From positions 1 through 31,396 of the forward strand of contig CAYYVQ010000028.1 of the NCBI GenBank assembly GCA_964475205.1: a stretch of 31,396 bases of DNA, in the 5' to 3' direction. Shown here in pieces: positions 31,357-31,396 of this stretch; position 1 is the first letter of the stretch, and each line of letters begins with the position of its first letter. A program made the position numbers and the translations under genes. This DNA comes from CAYSRM01 sp964475205. GTDB lineage: Bacteria; Verrucomicrobiota; Kiritimatiellia; UBA8416; CAYSRM01. A model generated the notes under the pieces. The model saw only the letters and a list, made by a program, of their open reading frames with translations, was not told where the DNA came from and ran no database searches.

Positions 31357-31396
31357 GTGCTTGGCTTTGGCGGATCGGGGCGGACAAGGTGCAGCT

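Overview
This 31.4 kb window reads as an ordinary, densely coded bacterial chromosome of moderate GC content. It contains no rRNA, tRNA, CRISPR array, insertion sequence or phage gene that I can see. The gene content points to a strict anaerobe: pyruvate:ferredoxin oxidoreductase, a complete Rnf complex, a V/A-type ATPase of the E-DUF2764-A-B-D-I-K layout, and a sulfatase that needs formylglycine maturation. That ATPase layout is known from Chlamydiae, Bacteroidetes and Spirochaetes. With the sulfatase and the DUF2723/TPR protein it makes a PVC-superphylum member (for example Kiritimatiellota or Lentisphaerota) my best guess. This is inference from gene content only; no taxonomic marker was searched.

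Left part (1-7300): a large DUF2723 membrane glycosyltransferase-like protein with C-terminal TPR-like helices and a SIS-only arabinose-5-phosphate isomerase-like gene lie on the plus strand. They converge on a minus-strand heat-shock/ribosome cluster that reads zinc-ribbon protein, grpE, dnaJ, rsmE, with a strong hairpin between grpE and dnaJ. A short divergent promoter region (7267-7377) carries a near-consensus promoter for a tightly overlapping three-gene glycosyltransferase operon (7378-10795).

Middle part (10800-14700): a minus-strand cytoplasmic-type sulfatase and an unrecognised secreted or lipoprotein gene, then plus-strand tadA, whose promoter suggests an almost leaderless message, and a class II fructose-bisphosphate aldolase with a good sigma70-type promoter. 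The 324-base gap 14697-15020 has no credible gene. It holds a consensus -35 box, a chain of small hairpins and a short stretch resembling the 16S rRNA 530 region.

Right part (15021-31275): an energy-conservation block. PFOR (nifJ) is followed after only 12 bases by the V-ATPase operon atpE-DUF2764-atpABDIK. A tandem hairpin terminator region follows, then a full rnfABCDGE operon closed by a terminator. The inferred working scheme is: PFOR reduces ferredoxin with electrons from pyruvate; Rnf passes them to NAD and pumps ions; the V-ATPase works on the same ion gradient. The AtpK ring subunit keeps the residues known to bind Na+ in Enterococcus hirae NtpK, so a sodium cycle is plausible. I found no clear sign of a wholly new system. 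The most interesting items are this linked PFOR/V-ATPase/Rnf block with its Na+ signature, the structured leader before PFOR, and several regulatory hairpins.
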